NCBI GenBank assembly: GCA_002403375.1
Contig: DHHQ01000009.1
Span: 10,307-74,306 of the forward strand
Reading direction: 5' to 3'
Length of the DNA: 64,000 bases
From: Thiobacillus denitrificans
Lineage (GTDB): Bacteria > Pseudomonadota > Gammaproteobacteria > Burkholderiales > Thiobacillaceae
Part shown: piece after piece, positions 8,240 to 16,555 of the stretch
How positions within the stretch are numbered: position 1 is the first letter of the stretch
Layout of the letters: each line of letters begins with the position of its first letter
The notes under the pieces: generated by a model
What the model was told of the DNA's origin: nothing
What the model saw: the letters and a program-made list of their open reading frames with translations, nothing else
Databases searched by the model: none
Made by a program: the position numbers and the translations under genes

Positions 8240-8968
8240 TCAGCGCAGGGCGAGGTCGAAGCTGCCGGCGTAGCCCTGTGCGTCGCGGGCGAGCCCCAGC
8301 ATCAGCCGGTCGCCGCCCTTGCGGAAGATGCCGTCGTCCTCGTTCCTCACCCGATGCAGCCCGTTGCGGGCATAAGGCGCCTGCGCGAGCACCCGGTCGC
8401 TCACGGCGTCGTCGAAATAGAGTTGCGACGTGAACTCGAGGCCGCGCGGGGCGGCGGGGGCGGTGCGGATCTTGAAGTGGATATGGACCGTGCGCCCGGG
8501 GTACCAGCCCGGATAGATCGTGAGGAAGCGGGCGACGCCGGCGGCGTCGGTCAGCTGGTAGCCGCGCAGGAACAGCCGGCCGCGCGTGTCGAAGCGCCCG
8601 GCGAAGTCGCGCACGCCGGAATAGACGCCGAGCGCGTCGCACTGCCAGACGTCGACCACGGCGCCTGCGAGTGGCACGCAGCCGCGGCCGTCGACGCGCG
8701 ACACCCGGAACGTCAGAGCCAAGGGGACGCCCGGCCTCACCGAGCCGTCGGTCGGGTCCGAGCGGAGGTCGGCGCGCTTGAGCCGGTCGTCGACGAAATA
8801 GGGGCCCTCGGTCTGGCGCGGCCGCACGACGCAGGCGGGCGTCGGTTGCGCGGCGACGGCGAGCGTGCCGCCGAGGCCGCCGGCGAGGGCGAGCGCGGCG
8901 CCCGCGCCGACGCGGCAAAGGAGTTCGCGCCTGCCGCGGCTGACGATTTCGATGCGGTCCGATTTCAT
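8240..8968 (-). CDS. Tat-exported intradiol ring-cleavage dioxygenase
   Basis: 242 aa. Begins with a twin-arginine signal (SRGRRELLCRV then a long Ala/Gly/Leu segment), so it is probably exported folded. The catalytic part is of the protocatechuate/catechol intradiol type: QTEGPYFVDD at the start, then the non-haem Fe(III) ligands, read here as Tyr116 (GVYSG), Tyr156 (GWYPGRT), His162 and His164 (VHIHF). Secreted members of this group have been shown to act on hydroxylated aromatics; the substrate cannot be predicted here. The start codon overlaps the previous gene's stop as ATGA, so the two are translationally coupled. Last gene of a leftward operon that begins with sufC-like. Confidence 0.9.
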   Translation of the reverse strand: MKSDRIEIVSRGRRELLCRVGAGAALALAGGLGGTLAVAAQPTPACVVRPRQTEGPYFVDDRLKRADLRSDPTDGSVRPGVPLALTFRVSRVDGRGCVPLAGAVVDVWQCDALGVYSGVRDFAGRFDTRGRLFLRGYQLTDAAGVARFLTIYPGWYPGRTVHIHFKIRTAPAAPRGLEFTSQLYFDDAVSDRVLAQAPYARNGLHRVRNEDDGIFRKGGDRLMLGLARDAQGYAGSFDLALR

Positions 8969-9534
8969 CCTGCCTCCCGTCCCGGCGCATCGCCGTCGCC
9001 GAACAGCAGCGCCTCCATGCGCGCCCGCTCGGCGGCGCTGGGCCAGGCGACTTCTTCCTGGCCGGTGCCGGCCGTCGCCGACCAGTCGGCACGTCCGGCG
9101 CGGTCGATCGCGAGCGGGACGTAGGTTTCGTTGACGACGGCGTCGGGGACCTGCGCCGCGAGGCGCACGTACCATTCGGCGAGCCGCAGCGTCTGGCCGG
9201 CGAATGCCGGGACGGCGGCCTCGCCGCGCACCAGCGCGACGTAGACATGGTGCGGCAGGGGATGCACGCCGCCCTGGCCGTCGAGCAGGAAGGCGTAGGA
9301 CGCGTGATGGAGCGGGACCGGCGGCAGCACGTCGCCGCGCCTGCGGCATTCGACCAGCAGCGCGTCGACCTGGGTCAGCACCTCGTCGAAGGCCTCGCGC
9401 CCCGCGTCGTCGCGCGCCTGGTCGCGCCTGAGGATCAGGTCTTCGCGCAGGAGGTCGAGCAGTTCCAGCGCGCCTTCGAGCCGGGCGCGCTCGCTGGCGA
9501 GCGACACGTGGGTGCGGGCGGTTCCGGCTTCCAT
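8965..9534 (-). CDS. Conserved-looking protein of unknown function
   Basis: 189 aa, not recognised. The N-terminal half (residues about 10-75) is a predicted helical, charged region; the centre has HHASYAFLLDGQGGVHPLPHH and the C-terminal half contains NETYVPLAIDRAG. No signal peptide, membrane helix or cysteine cluster. It lies 24 bases downstream of the SufB/D-like gene and overlaps the dioxygenase start by four bases (ATGA), which suggests that it works with one of these partners, for example in maturation of the exported iron enzyme; that is inference only. Confidence 0.75.
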   Translation of the reverse strand: MEAGTARTHVSLASERARLEGALELLDLLREDLILRRDQARDDAGREAFDEVLTQVDALLVECRRRGDVLPPVPLHHASYAFLLDGQGGVHPLPHHVYVALVRGEAAVPAFAGQTLRLAEWYVRLAAQVPDAVVNETYVPLAIDRAGRADWSATAGTGQEEVAWPSAAERARMEALLFGDGDAPGREAG

Positions 9535-9558
9535 GCTGTCTCCCTCCTTGCCTTGTCC

Positions 9559-10494
9559 CTAGCCGAACAGGCCGAGGATGATGCGGTCGACCGCCTGCTC
9601 GGGGTCGAGCCCGCGCGCCATCAGCGCCTCGAGCTGGCGCTGGTCGACCGCGCCGATCGCCGCCTCGTGGGTGACCTTGGCCTGCGGGTGGCTGACCTCG
9701 ACCTCGGGGACGGCCGATGCCCGGGCGTCGCCGCGCACGATCTCCATGCAGTCGACGTGGCCGCGTGCGCCGGCGGCGTTGCCGTAGGTGGCGCCGAGGA
9801 TGTGGGCGCGCGCCGTGTCCTCGACCGCCACCCGGCTCTTCACCAGGCCGCGCGCGTTCTCGCCGTCGAGGCGGACGCGCTCCTCGATGCGGATGGCGTC
9901 GGTGCCGTGTCCGAATATCTTGCTGGTGAGCTCGGCGGTCGCATCCCTGCCGACCGTCACGTCGTAATCCACGTCGAGCTTGCCGACCCTGCCGCGCACC
10001 AGGCTGAAGTCGGCACGGTAATGCGCCCGCTCGCCGACCTTGACGCGGGCTTTCGGCACCACTTCGATGCCGCCCGAGACGCCGTGGTAATGCACCTCGT
10101 TGTAGGTCAGGCGCGCGCCGGCCGCGAGCTCGATGCGCCCGTCCATCGCGTGGCGCGCCTGTTCGGGGAACATGAACAGGCAGTGCGACCAGAAGGTGGC
10201 CTCGGCGCCGGCCTCGAGCAGCAGGTCGAGCTCGACGTTCTGCACCCCGATGCGCTCGAACAGGCCGAAGCACAGATGCACCGGGCGCTCGATGACGCGG
10301 CCGGACTCGACGACGACGCGCGCGTGCACGCCGGCGGCGTCGGCATCGGCCTTGACGCGCACGCCGGGAATCGACTGCTGGCTCAGCAGCCGGTGGCCGT
10401 AGGCGACGACGTGGGCGGTGCCGGGCGCGAGGATCTGCGCGGGATCCTCGCCGATCTGGCGGAACGCCTGGTAGAGGGGTTCGAGTTCAGCCAT
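9559..10494 (-). CDS. SufB/SufD-family Fe-S assembly scaffold (minimal SUF type)
   Basis: 311 aa, shorter than E. coli SufB (about 495) or SufD (about 423). It keeps the SufBD beta-helix core: NEVHYHGVSGGIEV, HILGATYGNAAGARGHVDC, and near the end the family motif VSHPQAKVTHEAAIGAVD followed by ARGLDPEQAVDRIILG. The conserved late His/Glu region is present (TYNEVHYH; THEAAIG), and a Cys is present in VDCMEIV. Together with the ATPase upstream it fits the two-gene minimal SUF (SmsCB-like) type described in archaea and some bacteria. The start overlaps the end of the ATPase gene by eight bases. Confidence 0.85.
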   Translation of the reverse strand: MAELEPLYQAFRQIGEDPAQILAPGTAHVVAYGHRLLSQQSIPGVRVKADADAAGVHARVVVESGRVIERPVHLCFGLFERIGVQNVELDLLLEAGAEATFWSHCLFMFPEQARHAMDGRIELAAGARLTYNEVHYHGVSGGIEVVPKARVKVGERAHYRADFSLVRGRVGKLDVDYDVTVGRDATAELTSKIFGHGTDAIRIEERVRLDGENARGLVKSRVAVEDTARAHILGATYGNAAGARGHVDCMEIVRGDARASAVPEVEVSHPQAKVTHEAAIGAVDQRQLEALMARGLDPEQAVDRIILGLFG

Positions 10495-11200
10495 GGCAGC
10501 TTACTCCGTTGCAGCGCCGGCAGACCCGGGCCTTGTAGTTGTCGATCACCGCTGCCGGCGTCCCCTGGCAGACGACGCGGCCGCCGCACAGCTGGGTGGC
10601 GCGGTCGGCGCCGGCGGCGAGTTCCTCCTGGTGGGTGATGAGGAGCACCGCACCCTGCGCCTGGAGTGCGCGGATCACGCCGGCGATTTCGCCCTGCGAG
10701 AGGAAGTCGATGCCCGCGCCGGGCTCGTCGAGGATCGCGAGCCGGGGCTGCAGCGCCAGCACCCCGGCCAGCTCGATCCGCTTGCGCTCGCCGCCGGACA
10801 GGGTCTTGTCGAGCGGGCGCGCGAGGTAGTCGTCGGCGGCGAGCCCGACCTCGCGCAGGGAGCGGGAAGCGTCGCCGTCCGGCGCGCCGATTTCGAGGAA
10901 GTCCGCCACCGACAATCCCTCGAAGCGCGCCGGCTCCTGCCAGGCGAGCGCGAGGCCGCGCCGCGCACGCTCGTGGATCGGCAGCGCCGTGATGTCCTTG
11001 CCGGCGAAGCGGATGTGTCCGGCCGAAGGCAGGTAGCCGGCGCAGCCCATGACGGCGTAGGCGAGGCTCGACTTGCCGGCGCCATTGGCGCCGAGCAGGA
11101 CGTGCAGCTCTCCCTCGAAGACGTCGAGATCGACGCCGTCCAGCAGCCGGCGTCCACCCAGGGTGAGGGTCATGCCTTTCAGTTCGAGAAGGGGGCTCAT
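10487..11200 (-). CDS. sufC: SufC-like ABC ATPase
   Basis: 237 aa. ATG at 11200 chosen because LLELKGMTLTLGGRRLLDGV is the normal N-terminus of SufC; the frame remains open upstream but is not protein-like. Walker A LLGANGAGKSSLAYAVMG, signature LSGGERKRIELAGVLALQP, Walker B LAILDEPGAGID and the H-loop LLITHQEE are all there. SufC forms a complex with SufB/D and powers Fe-S cluster assembly. There is no sufS, sufE or sufA beside it, so sulfur would have to come from elsewhere. First gene of the leftward operon sufC - sufB/D - unknown - dioxygenase; the divergent gap of 233 bases to aprM contains the apr promoter candidate. Confidence 0.9.
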   Translation of the reverse strand: MSPLLELKGMTLTLGGRRLLDGVDLDVFEGELHVLLGANGAGKSSLAYAVMGCAGYLPSAGHIRFAGKDITALPIHERARRGLALAWQEPARFEGLSVADFLEIGAPDGDASRSLREVGLAADDYLARPLDKTLSGGERKRIELAGVLALQPRLAILDEPGAGIDFLSQGEIAGVIRALQAQGAVLLITHQEELAAGADRATQLCGGRVVCQGTPAAVIDNYKARVCRRCNGVSCHG

Positions 11201-11300
11201 GCGTCGCGTCCTCCGCCGGGCCGGGTGCCAGCCGGGTCTGTCTTTCATCATAGTTGCTGCCGCCGGGCGGAACGCGCAGGCGCGGGCGCCCATTCCGCCA

Positions 11301-11328
11301 TTGACTTGCCCCCTGCAGGGACTAGTGT
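11301..11328 (+). promoter_or_regulatory. Candidate sigma-70 promoter with internal palindrome upstream of aprMBA
   Basis: TTGACT at 11301, a 16-base spacer, then TAGTGT at 11323. The spacer contains the perfect palindrome CCCTGCAGGG (11311-11320), a position where a bound repressor would block RNA polymerase. It lies 106 bases upstream of aprM. The promoter match is moderate; the operator idea is inference. Confidence 0.4.
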
Positions 11329-11433
11329 GAAAAGGCTTGGCGCGGTGACCGGCGCGCGCCAGGTCAAGACGCAGGTCTCGCGCCTGCACCAGGCGTCTTC
11401 GCCAGACGACGCCGGCTGGAATGGGAGGTCGGG

Positions 11434-12204
11434 ATGTTCACCACCAATCCGTTCGCCTCGCTGACCGCTTTCGTGTCCCCCGAGTTCATGCAGGGCTACG
11501 TCGTCCTGATGGCGCTGGCCGTCGTCGTCGGGACGCTGTTCGATCTCCTCCACGAGAAGAAGCTCGCCTTCTTCCTGCAGGAGCGGCGGCGGGCGAGGGC
11601 GGCCGCGAGCCATCCGCTCGGGGCCGCGGAGAAGGCGGCCATCCTCGCGAGCACCGTGGCGAAGGACATCGCGACCTTCGGCGAATTCTGCAACCGCCGG
11701 CGCAGGATTTCCCATGCCCTGATGTTCTACGGCTTCGTGGCCTATCTCGCCACGACCGTCGTCCTGGTGTTCGGCTATCCGGCCGAGCCGAATCCGCCGG
11801 CCGTGCTGCCGCTGCTGTGGAACCTCGGCGCCGTGATGACGCTGGTCGGCGGCTACTGGTTCTTCTTCTTCCTGCGGGTGAACGTGGTGCACGACGGCCA
11901 TCCGCCCTGGAAGCTGGTGCGCGCCGACCTCTTCATCGTGACGCTGCTCGCCAGCGTGAGCTTCGCGCTGCTGTTCGAATGGGCGGCGATCGCGGGCAGC
12001 GCAATGGCGGCGCGGGTGTGTGCCATGTTCTACGTCATCTTCACGACGCTGCTGTTCGGCTCGGTGCCGTGGTCCAAGTTCGCGCACATGTTCTACAAGC
12101 CGGCGATGGCGTTCCAGAAACGGGTGGAGGAGGCGGACGGCTCGTCCGACCTGCCGACGCCCACCGTCAGAGGAGGCGAGCGATGCCCACCTTCACGTAC
12201 ATGA
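11434..12204 (+). CDS. aprM: AprM, membrane protein associated with APS reductase
   Basis: 256 aa, five to six membrane helices (for example GYVVLMALAVVVGTLFDLL, MFYGFVAYLATTVVLVFGY, WNLGAVMTLVGGYWFFFFL, FIVTLLASVSFALLFEWAA, CAMFYVIFTTLLFGSV). It resembles the HdrE/NarI-type cytochrome b domain found next to aprBA in sulfur oxidisers and named AprM; it is thought to pass electrons from AprBA to the quinone pool. It lies directly before aprB and overlaps its start by 22 bases, so they are translationally coupled. Sulfate reducers use QmoABC instead; finding AprM favours the oxidative direction. The C-terminal 25 residues are charged and cytoplasmic. Confidence 0.88.
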   Translation: MFTTNPFASLTAFVSPEFMQGYVVLMALAVVVGTLFDLLHEKKLAFFLQERRRARAAASHPLGAAEKAAILASTVAKDIATFGEFCNRRRRISHALMFYGFVAYLATTVVLVFGYPAEPNPPAVLPLLWNLGAVMTLVGGYWFFFFLRVNVVHDGHPPWKLVRADLFIVTLLASVSFALLFEWAAIAGSAMAARVCAMFYVIFTTLLFGSVPWSKFAHMFYKPAMAFQKRVEEADGSSDLPTPTVRGGERCPPSRT

Positions 12205-12632
12205 CGCGCTGCGACGGCTGCGGCCAGTGCGTCGACATCTGTCCGTCCGACATCATGCACATCGACCCGGTCTACCGCCGCTCGTACAACGTCGAGCCGA
12301 ACTTCTGCTGGGAGTGCTACTCGTGCGTGAAGGCCTGCCCGCAGCACGCGATCGACGTCCGCGGATTCGCCGACTTCGCGCCGCTCGGCCACAGCGTCAG
12401 GGTGCTGCGCGAGGAGGCGGCCGGCACCATCTCGTGGAAGATCCGCTATCGCGACGGGCGGCGGAAGACGTTCAGCTTCCCGATCCGCACCACGCCGTGG
12501 GGGTCGATCAGGCCGCCGTCCGACTGCGCGGCGCCGGCCGCCGGCGCCCTGGGGTCGCAATTGCTCTCGCACGAGCCGGAGCTGCTCGGGGTGGCCGCGC
12601 TTTCCGGCCTGCCGGGACGCACCGCGGGGTGA
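12183..12632 (+). CDS. aprB: Adenylylsulfate reductase beta subunit
   Basis: 149 aa. The start MPTFTYMTRCDGCGQCV follows AGGAGGCG at 12171-12180. Two [4Fe-4S] binding motifs are visible: CDGCGQCVDICP and CWECYSCVKACP. The following beta-rich part (GHSVRVLREEAAGTISWKIRYR, FPIRTTPWGSI) is the typical AprB tail that wraps around AprA. AprB takes electrons from the AprA flavin during oxidation of sulfite plus AMP to APS. It is encoded between aprM and aprA, five bases before aprA. Confidence 0.95.
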   Translation: MPTFTYMTRCDGCGQCVDICPSDIMHIDPVYRRSYNVEPNFCWECYSCVKACPQHAIDVRGFADFAPLGHSVRVLREEAAGTISWKIRYRDGRRKTFSFPIRTTPWGSIRPPSDCAAPAAGALGSQLLSHEPELLGVAALSGLPGRTAG

Positions 12633-12636
12633 TGCC

Positions 12637-14481
12637 ATGAGCCGCTTCGGATCGCGGAACCCCCGCTTCGTCGACACCGACATCCTCGTCGTCGGCGGCG
12701 GCTTCGGCGGCTGCGGCGCGACCTACGAGGCGCGCTACTGGGGGCGCGACCTCAAGGTCACCCTGGTCGAGAAGGCCAACATCGAAAGGAGCGGCGCCGT
12801 CGCCCACGGCCTGTCGGCGATCAACTGCTACATGGGCATGCGCTGGGGCGAAAACCAGCCGGAGGACTTCGTGCGCTACGCGCGCGGCGACCTCATGGGG
12901 CTGGTGCGCGAAGACCTGGTGTTCGACATCGCCCGACACGTCGACTCGACCGTGCACCTGTTCGACGAATGGGGCCTGCCGATCATGAAGCACCCCGAGA
13001 CCGGCCGCTACCTGCGCGAAGGGCGCTGGCAGGTGATGATCCACGGCGAGAGCTACAAGCCGATCATCGCCGAGGCGGCGCGGAAATCGGCCAGCGAGGT
13101 GCACAACCGCGTCATGGTGACGCATCTGCTGCTGGACGGCACGCGCGCCAACCGGGTCGCCGGCGCGGTCGGCTTCAACGTGCGCGACGGACGCATCCAC
13201 GTGTTCCGGGCGAAGGCGGTCGTCGTCGCCGCCGGCGGCGCCTCGCACATCTTCCGGCCGCGCTCGGTCGGCGAGGGTGCCGGCCGCACCTGGTATGCGC
13301 CGTGGAGCAGCGCGTCGGCCTACGGCCTGCTGCTCGGGGCCGGGGCGCAGATGATCCAGATGGAGAACCGCATCGTGCTGGCGCGCTTCAAGGACGGCTA
13401 CGGGCCGGTCGGCGCCTGGTTCCTGCTGCTCGGCGCGACCGACACCAACGCCTACGGCGACAACTACGTCGCCGCCCGTCTCGACGAGCTGAAGGCGCTG
13501 GTCGGGAAATATGCCGAGACCAAGCCGCTGCCGACCTGCCTGCGCAACCACGCGATGCTGCAGGAGATCAGGGCGGGCAGGGGCCCCATCCTCATGCAGA
13601 CGCAGTCGGTGCTCGACACGCCGGAGAAGGAGGCGATCGGCTGGGAGGATTTCCTCGACATGACCGTCGGCCAGGCGGTGGTGTGGGCCTCGCAGAACAT
13701 CGACCCGAAGGAACGGCCGTCGGAGCTGATCACCTCGGAGCCCTACGTCATGGGCTCGCACGCCACCTGCTCCGGCGCGTGGGCGAGCGGCCCCGAGGAC
13801 GTGGCGCCTGCCGGCTACCAGTGGGGCTACAACCGGATGACGACGGTCGAGGGGCTGTTCGGCGCCGGCGACACCATCGGTGGTTCCGCGCACAAGTTCT
13901 CGTCGGGGTCGTTCACCGAGGGGCGGATCGCCGGCAAGGCGGCGGTGAGATACGTCATGGAGCGAGGCAGCGATCCGCCGCAGGTCGACGACGCGCAGGT
14001 GAAGGCGCTGCAGGAAGAAATCGTCAGGCCGCTGGAAAACCACGCCATCGGCCGCAACGCGATCGTCGCCGGCAGCGTCGCGCCGGGCTACCTCACGCCG
14101 CTGCAGGCCCTGCAGCGGCTGGAAAAGCTGATGGACGAGTACGGCGGCGGCATCGCCACCTTCTACACGACGAGCGCGCCGATGCTCGAGCGGGGCCTCG
14201 AGCTGCTGGGCATGCTGAAGGAAGACCTCGCCCACCTCGGCGCCGGGGACCTCCACCAGCTGCAGCGGGCATGGGAGCTCCACCACCGGGTGTGGACCGC
14301 CGAAGCGGTGCTCAGGCACACGCTGTACCGCCAGGAAACGCGCTGGCCGGGCTACTACTACCGCGGCGACTACCCGGCGCTCGACGACGCCGACTGGCAC
14401 GTCTTCACCGCGTCGCGTTTCGACGCCAGGGCAGGCGAATGGCAGATGAGCCGGCTGCCGGTGCATCACATTATTTCGTGA
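12637..14481 (+). CDS. aprA: Adenylylsulfate reductase alpha subunit (FAD)
   Basis: 614 aa, the usual size. The N-terminal FAD fold shows DILVVGGGFGGCGATYEA and VEKANIERSGAVAHGLSAIN. Other family landmarks: GESYKPIIAEAARK, AGGASHIFRPRS, and GLFGAGDTIGGSAHKFSSGS. AprA carries the substrate site where AMP and sulfite are joined to APS, or the reverse reaction in sulfate reducers. Together with AprM this gives an aprMBA operon as in sulfur-oxidising proteobacteria, and is the strongest clue to the organism's energy metabolism. Confidence 0.97.
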   Translation: MSRFGSRNPRFVDTDILVVGGGFGGCGATYEARYWGRDLKVTLVEKANIERSGAVAHGLSAINCYMGMRWGENQPEDFVRYARGDLMGLVREDLVFDIARHVDSTVHLFDEWGLPIMKHPETGRYLREGRWQVMIHGESYKPIIAEAARKSASEVHNRVMVTHLLLDGTRANRVAGAVGFNVRDGRIHVFRAKAVVVAAGGASHIFRPRSVGEGAGRTWYAPWSSASAYGLLLGAGAQMIQMENRIVLARFKDGYGPVGAWFLLLGATDTNAYGDNYVAARLDELKALVGKYAETKPLPTCLRNHAMLQEIRAGRGPILMQTQSVLDTPEKEAIGWEDFLDMTVGQAVVWASQNIDPKERPSELITSEPYVMGSHATCSGAWASGPEDVAPAGYQWGYNRMTTVEGLFGAGDTIGGSAHKFSSGSFTEGRIAGKAAVRYVMERGSDPPQVDDAQVKALQEEIVRPLENHAIGRNAIVAGSVAPGYLTPLQALQRLEKLMDEYGGGIATFYTTSAPMLERGLELLGMLKEDLAHLGAGDLHQLQRAWELHHRVWTAEAVLRHTLYRQETRWPGYYYRGDYPALDDADWHVFTASRFDARAGEWQMSRLPVHHIIS

Positions 14482-14506
14482 GCAGGCGGCCGGCGGGCGC
14501 GCCTGC
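14482..14506 (+). terminator. Hairpin after aprA
   Basis: GCAGGCG and CGCCTGC form a 7-bp stem around an 11-base loop, beginning at the base after the aprA stop. No T-run follows, so this is a candidate factor-dependent terminator or mRNA stabiliser between aprA and the VOC gene. Confidence 0.35.
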
Positions 14507-14548
14507 GCTGCTAACATTCCGCGCAATTGCGTATTTGCGGGGAATCAC

Positions 14549-15190
14549 ATGTTTTTCGGGGTCAGCCACCTTGTCGTTCCGGTCACGGATCTGGAGCGTG
14601 CCGCCGCGCTGTGGCGCGACGTCATGGGTTTTGCGGAGTCGCGCCGCGGCGAGGGTTACCTGGATGTCGACTCCGGCAACGTGGCGATCCGCCTGATGCA
14701 GGTGCCCGCCATCGAGTTGAAGCTGTCGCTGCGCCTGTCGGTCAGCGACGTGCCGGCGGCCTATCAGGCGCTGCTCGCCGGCGGTGCGGCCTCGCGCTAC
14801 GAACCGATGCGGGGCCCGGACCTGGAGGAGATCGCCTGCGTCAGCGACCCCGACGGCCACGCCATCGTGCTGTGGCGGGCGCTCACCGAAGACGAGTGGG
14901 GCTTCGTGCCGGAACTGCCCAAGCAGGGCGAGTGGTATGCCGACGCCGAAGACCTCCTGAAGCGCCTGCTGGCCCATGTTCCGGCGCTGTTCCGCATGCT
15001 GGCGCGGCGCAAGACGACCCGCGTGATCGAACAGCTGGCGCGGGAAGCGCAAAGCCCGGTGACCCGCGAACTCGTCATCCGGGGGTACATCACCGCATCC
15101 GCCAAGATCACCCGCTACCGGCTGGTCGAGCCGCTCCGCGCCGAGGGCATCGACCCCGACGACTACCGCGCGGAATTCGACTACGAGTAA
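14549..15190 (+). CDS. Fusion of VOC (glyoxalase-like) domain and PCP_red-like domain
   Basis: 213 aa. Residues about 1-115 are a VOC fold: FFGVSHLVVPVTDLERAA at the start and SDPDGHAIVLW at the end, typical of vicinal-oxygen-chelate domains. Residues about 130-210 (EWYADAEDLLKRLLAHVP, LFRMLARRKTTRVIEQLA, then VTRELVIRGYITA) look like the small helical PCP_red domain named after protochlorophyllide reductase and also found as a stand-alone or fused module in other bacteria. The role is unknown. It lies 67 bases downstream of aprA and may be read through from it, which makes a link to sulfur metabolism possible but unproven. Confidence 0.75.
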   Translation: MFFGVSHLVVPVTDLERAAALWRDVMGFAESRRGEGYLDVDSGNVAIRLMQVPAIELKLSLRLSVSDVPAAYQALLAGGAASRYEPMRGPDLEEIACVSDPDGHAIVLWRALTEDEWGFVPELPKQGEWYADAEDLLKRLLAHVPALFRMLARRKTTRVIEQLAREAQSPVTRELVIRGYITASAKITRYRLVEPLRAEGIDPDDYRAEFDYE

Positions 15191-15309
15191 GCGCGGCGCG
15201 GCCAGCGGCTCGGCAGCGACTATAGTTAGGGACGAACAAGACGCCCTCGACGGTCAACGTAACGGGGCGCGCGATTCGGGTGCGGGGAGGCCCCTTGAGG
15301 AGGTGTCCC

Positions 15310-16518
15310 ATGTCGAAGCCAGTCACGACCGCCGCGGCCCCGGAGCAGGTGTGGGAATGGCTGTTGCGCGACGCGCCGCTGTTCGTTCTGGATGTGCGCA
15401 ACAGTGACGAGTTCGAACGCTGGCGGGTCGAGGGCCCGCATGCGGTCCCCACGCTGAACGTTCCCTATTTCGAGCTGCTCGACCTCGAAGGCGAGGAGGA
15501 GGACGTCGCTGCAGCCGTGATGCGCGGGGTGCAGGCGCAGCTCATCAAGCAGTTGCCCCGCGACCGGACCATCCTCGCCGTCTGCGCCGAGGGCAACACC
15601 TCGGACTACGTCGCCGAAGGGCTGCGCCGCCTGGATTTCGAAGCGGTGAACCTGGCCGGCGGCATGGAGGCCTGGGGCAACTTCTACGCCTGGCGGCCGG
15701 TCGAGGCGGGCGAGCGCTTCTCGCTCTACCAGGTGGCGCGTCCGGCGCGCGGCTGCCTGAGCCATGTGCTGGTGAGCGAGGGGCGCGCCGCGGTGTTCGA
15801 CCCCGCCCGCCACGTCGAACCCTACCAACAGCTCGCGGCCGCCGTCGGTGCACGGATCGAAGCGGTGCTGGACACCCACCTGCACGCCGACCACCTGAGC
15901 GGCGGCCCGGAACTCGGCCGGCAGGCTCACGTCGACTACCACCTGCACCCCTACGACGCGATCCACCCGATCGACATGCTGCCCGCCCGCATCGGGTACC
16001 GTCCGCTGGAGGACGGGCAGACGTTCCGCATCGGATCGGCCGAAGTCAGGGCCCTGCATTTCCCCGGCCATACCCTGGGGATGGTCGCCTTCCTCGTCGA
16101 CGGCCGCTATCTGCTGAGCGGTGACAGCCTGTTCCTGGAATCGGTCGCGCGGCCGGACCTGGGCGGCCGCGCCGAGGCGTGGGCGCCCTTGCTCTACGAT
16201 TCGCTGCTGCGGATGACGGCGCTGCCGGACGACACGGTGGTGCTGCCGGCGCATTTCAGCGACATCACGGCAGCCGACGGCGACGGCGTCTTCCGCGCCA
16301 CGCTGGGCGAGCTCAAGGCGCGCAATCCGGGCCTCCTCAAGCTGGCCGAGGGCGAGGCGGCGTTCTGCGACTACATCCTGGCGAACCTGCCCGAGTTCCC
16401 TGCGGCCTATGTCGAAATCAAGCGGGCCAACGCCGGACTGGCGAGCCCGGACGCGCGCCAGGCGCAGGAACTCGAGCTCGGCAAGAACATCTGTGCAGTC
16501 GGCAGGAGCGCTCCTTGA
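15310..16518 (+). CDS. Rhodanese-metallo-beta-lactamase fusion (persulfide dioxygenase-like)
   Basis: 402 aa; ATG at 15310 has GAGGAGGTG upstream. Residues about 1-130 are a rhodanese domain with the active-site loop AVCAEGNTSDYVAEGL, where Cys is the sulfur acceptor. Residues about 145-340 are an MBL-fold hydrolase/dioxygenase: THLHADHLSGG supplies the metal ligands, FPGHTLGMVAF the next His, and SGDSLFLESVARPDL the Asp, all as in ETHE1-like persulfide dioxygenases. A Cys-persulfide formed on the rhodanese could be handed to the second domain, which would oxidise it to sulfite, the AprBA substrate. That functional link to the apr cluster is inference. There are about 60 residues after the MBL core. 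Confidence 0.88.
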   Translation: MSKPVTTAAAPEQVWEWLLRDAPLFVLDVRNSDEFERWRVEGPHAVPTLNVPYFELLDLEGEEEDVAAAVMRGVQAQLIKQLPRDRTILAVCAEGNTSDYVAEGLRRLDFEAVNLAGGMEAWGNFYAWRPVEAGERFSLYQVARPARGCLSHVLVSEGRAAVFDPARHVEPYQQLAAAVGARIEAVLDTHLHADHLSGGPELGRQAHVDYHLHPYDAIHPIDMLPARIGYRPLEDGQTFRIGSAEVRALHFPGHTLGMVAFLVDGRYLLSGDSLFLESVARPDLGGRAEAWAPLLYDSLLRMTALPDDTVVLPAHFSDITAADGDGVFRATLGELKARNPGLLKLAEGEAAFCDYILANLPEFPAAYVEIKRANAGLASPDARQAQELELGKNICAVGRSAP

Positions 16519-16555
16519 TCACCTGTCCGCCCCGTCCCTTTCCCCAGGAGGAAGC

